NCBI GenBank assembly: GCA_900555915.1
Contig: USNC01000076.1
Coordinates: 1 to 6,653 of the forward strand
DNA length: 6,653 nt
Direction of reading: 5' to 3'
Origin: an uncultured Porphyromonadaceae bacterium
GTDB taxonomy: Bacteria > Bacteroidota > Bacteroidia > Bacteroidales > Muribaculaceae
This document shows positions 5,918-6,653 of this stretch, one piece after another. Below the pieces are notes generated by a model, which did no database searches, was not told the origin of the DNA, and saw only the letters and a program-made list of their open reading frames with translations. The number at the start of each line of letters is the position of its first letter. The first letter of the stretch is position 1. The translations under genes were made by a program, and so were the position numbers.

Positions 5918-6508
5918 ATGCTCAGACACCATATGACCGACGGCCTTGTGGAGGCCGGATGCGACGAGGCCGGACGCGGATGCCTCGCGGGCCCAGTCAG
6001 TTGCGCGGCGGTGATACTCCCTCCCGACTTCAGCAATGATCTGCTCAACGACTCGAAGCAGCTCACCGCAAGGCAGAGGGAACTCCTGCGCCCCATAATC
6101 GAGAAAGAAGCCCTGGCATGGGCCGTAGTGATGGTCGGTCCCGAAGAGATCGACCGGATAAATATTCTCAACGCGTCGATCACCGGAATGCAGCGTGCGC
6201 TCGACGCGCTGGGCGTGATGCCCCAGCATGTGATCGTCGACGGCAACCGTTTCCGGCCTTGGCGCGGAGTGCCATGTGACACTGTGGTGAAGGGAGACGC
6301 CACCTACATGAGCATCGCGGCCGCCTCGGTCCTGGCCAAGACGCACCGCGACGAACTGATGGCGCGTCTGGCCGGGGAATGCCCCGGCTACGGCTGGGAG
6401 CGCAACATGGGCTACCCTACGAAAGAACATCTCGACGCCATACTGAGGCTCGGCATAACGCAGCATCACCGGAAATCATACGGGCCGTGTCAGCCACGCC
6501 TGTTCTGA
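5918..6508 (+). CDS. rnhB: Ribonuclease HII
   Basis: A 196-residue RNase HII, an endonuclease that cuts the RNA strand of RNA-DNA hybrids and nicks 5' of single ribonucleotides misincorporated in DNA. The four metal-binding acidic residues are all present: Asp16 and Glu17 in AGCDEAGRG, Asp108 in VIVDGNRF and Asp127 in VVKGDATYMSIAAAS. The SIAAASVLAKTHRD helix and GYPTKEH near the C-terminus are also typical. Length is normal for the bacterial enzyme. I chose ATG 5918, 5 nt after the upstream stop. A TTG at 5909 would overlap that stop by 4 nt, and an ATG at 5933 is also possible; only the few residues before the catalytic GCDEAGRG differ. The tight packing suggests co-transcription with hemD and the PPDK-like gene. 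Confidence 0.96.
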   Translation: MLRHHMTDGLVEAGCDEAGRGCLAGPVSCAAVILPPDFSNDLLNDSKQLTARQRELLRPIIEKEALAWAVVMVGPEEIDRINILNASITGMQRALDALGVMPQHVIVDGNRFRPWRGVPCDTVVKGDATYMSIAAASVLAKTHRDELMARLAGECPGYGWERNMGYPTKEHLDAILRLGITQHHRKSYGPCQPRLF

Positions 6509-6541
6509 ACACTTCCGGACTCCGCTTAATAAGACTCAAAT

Positions 6542-6555
6542 ACCTGTAACCTGTA
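6542..6555 (+). repeat. Two tandem copies of ACCTGTA
   Basis: A perfect 7-bp direct repeat in the 61-nt spacer between rnhB and the next gene. The spacer (6509-6569) otherwise shows no TAnnTTTG promoter box and no convincing hairpin terminator. The repeat could be a half-site pair for a regulator, or chance. Confidence 0.3.
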
Positions 6556-6569
6556 AATAAAAACTCACC

Positions 6570-6607
6570 ATGAAAGTACGGAAAATCATCATCGCCATGC
6601 TTTGCAT
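6570..6607 (+). CDS. Start of a gene for a probably exported protein (cut by the adapter)
   Basis: An ATG at 6570 opens a frame giving MKVRKIIIAMLC before the adapter begins at 6608. The later in-frame codons are adapter and must not be read as protein. Two lysines and an arginine followed by a hydrophobic stretch look like the beginning of a signal peptide. The cysteine at residue 12 is too close to the start to call a lipoprotein. An A-rich stretch (AAATAAAAACTCACC) precedes the ATG, as is usual at Bacteroidota starts. Twelve residues give no clue to function. The 61-nt gap after rnhB suggests a new gene, but not necessarily a new operon. Confidence 0.5.
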
Positions 6608-6653
6608 CTGTCTCTTATACACATCTCCGAGCCCACGAGACACTGAGCGATCT
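6608..6653. other. Illumina Nextera i7/P7 adapter with index (sequencing artefact)
   Basis: Bases 6608-6626 are the 19-bp Tn5 mosaic end CTGTCTCTTATACACATCT. Bases to 6641 complete the Nextera i7-side adapter, 6642-6649 are the index ACTGAGCG, and 6650-6653 (ATCT) begin the P7 primer. The 46 bases are a perfect reverse complement of positions 3-48. Genomic sequence ends at 6607. Confidence 0.98.

Noticed and set aside
6509..6540. Terminator after rnhB (CGGACTCCG)
   Set aside because: The complementary arms are only 4 bp with a one-base loop and no following T-run, so no stable hairpin forms.
1..6653. Insertion sequence or Tn5-like composite transposon bounded by terminal inverted repeats
   Set aside because: The repeats contain the synthetic Nextera adapter, an index and the P7 sequence. 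There is no transposase gene and no target-site duplication.

Overview
The window looks like a metagenome or draft-genome contig from a member of the Bacteroidota, most likely order Bacteroidales. Four things point that way: a DUF4271 membrane protein next to a HemD-type protein; a promoter-like TAnnTTTG box instead of a sigma70 TATAAT box; mostly weak or absent Shine-Dalgarno sites; and a C-terminal YYNMQGIRI...IVRKG element of the kind common on exported Bacteroidales proteins. The DNA is GC-rich by eye apart from one AT-rich patch near 1960-2160. Family-level placement (Muribaculaceae- or Alistipes-like) is only a guess. The outer 48 and 46 bases are not biological: they are inward-facing copies of the Illumina Nextera i7 adapter with its index. 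The genomic insert is 49-6607.

Layout, all on the + strand. (1) 51-410 is the C-terminal end of a probably exported protein, cut off on its left by the adapter. (2) 407-1414 is an extended short-chain dehydrogenase/NAD-dependent epimerase, overlapping gene 1 by ATGA. (3) 1411-2112 is a polytopic DUF4271 membrane protein, again overlapping by ATGA. A promoter-like element lies inside its 3' end, followed by an AT-rich leader. (4) 2160-2918 is a uroporphyrinogen-III synthase family protein (hemD). (5) 2922-5912 is a 996-residue protein with two receiver-like domains, a PEP-synthase/PPDK-type ATP-binding domain and a C-terminal region that is not the usual phosphohistidine plus PEP-binding barrel. 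(6) 5918-6508 is ribonuclease HII (rnhB). (7) From 6570 a new gene starts with what looks like a signal peptide and is cut by the right adapter.

Genes 1-3 appear translationally coupled. Genes 4-6 are packed with gaps of 3 and 5 nt and probably form a second transcription unit, served by the promoter inside gene 3 and perhaps by read-through from upstream. The functions are mixed (tetrapyrrole enzyme, RNA:DNA-hybrid repair, an uncharacterised phosphotransfer protein), so the block reads as a housekeeping cluster and not an accessory island. I see no mobile element, CRISPR array, tRNA or rRNA. The most interesting item is the receiver/PPDK-like fusion. It has an apparently phosphorylatable second receiver and lacks the standard PPDK catalytic halves.
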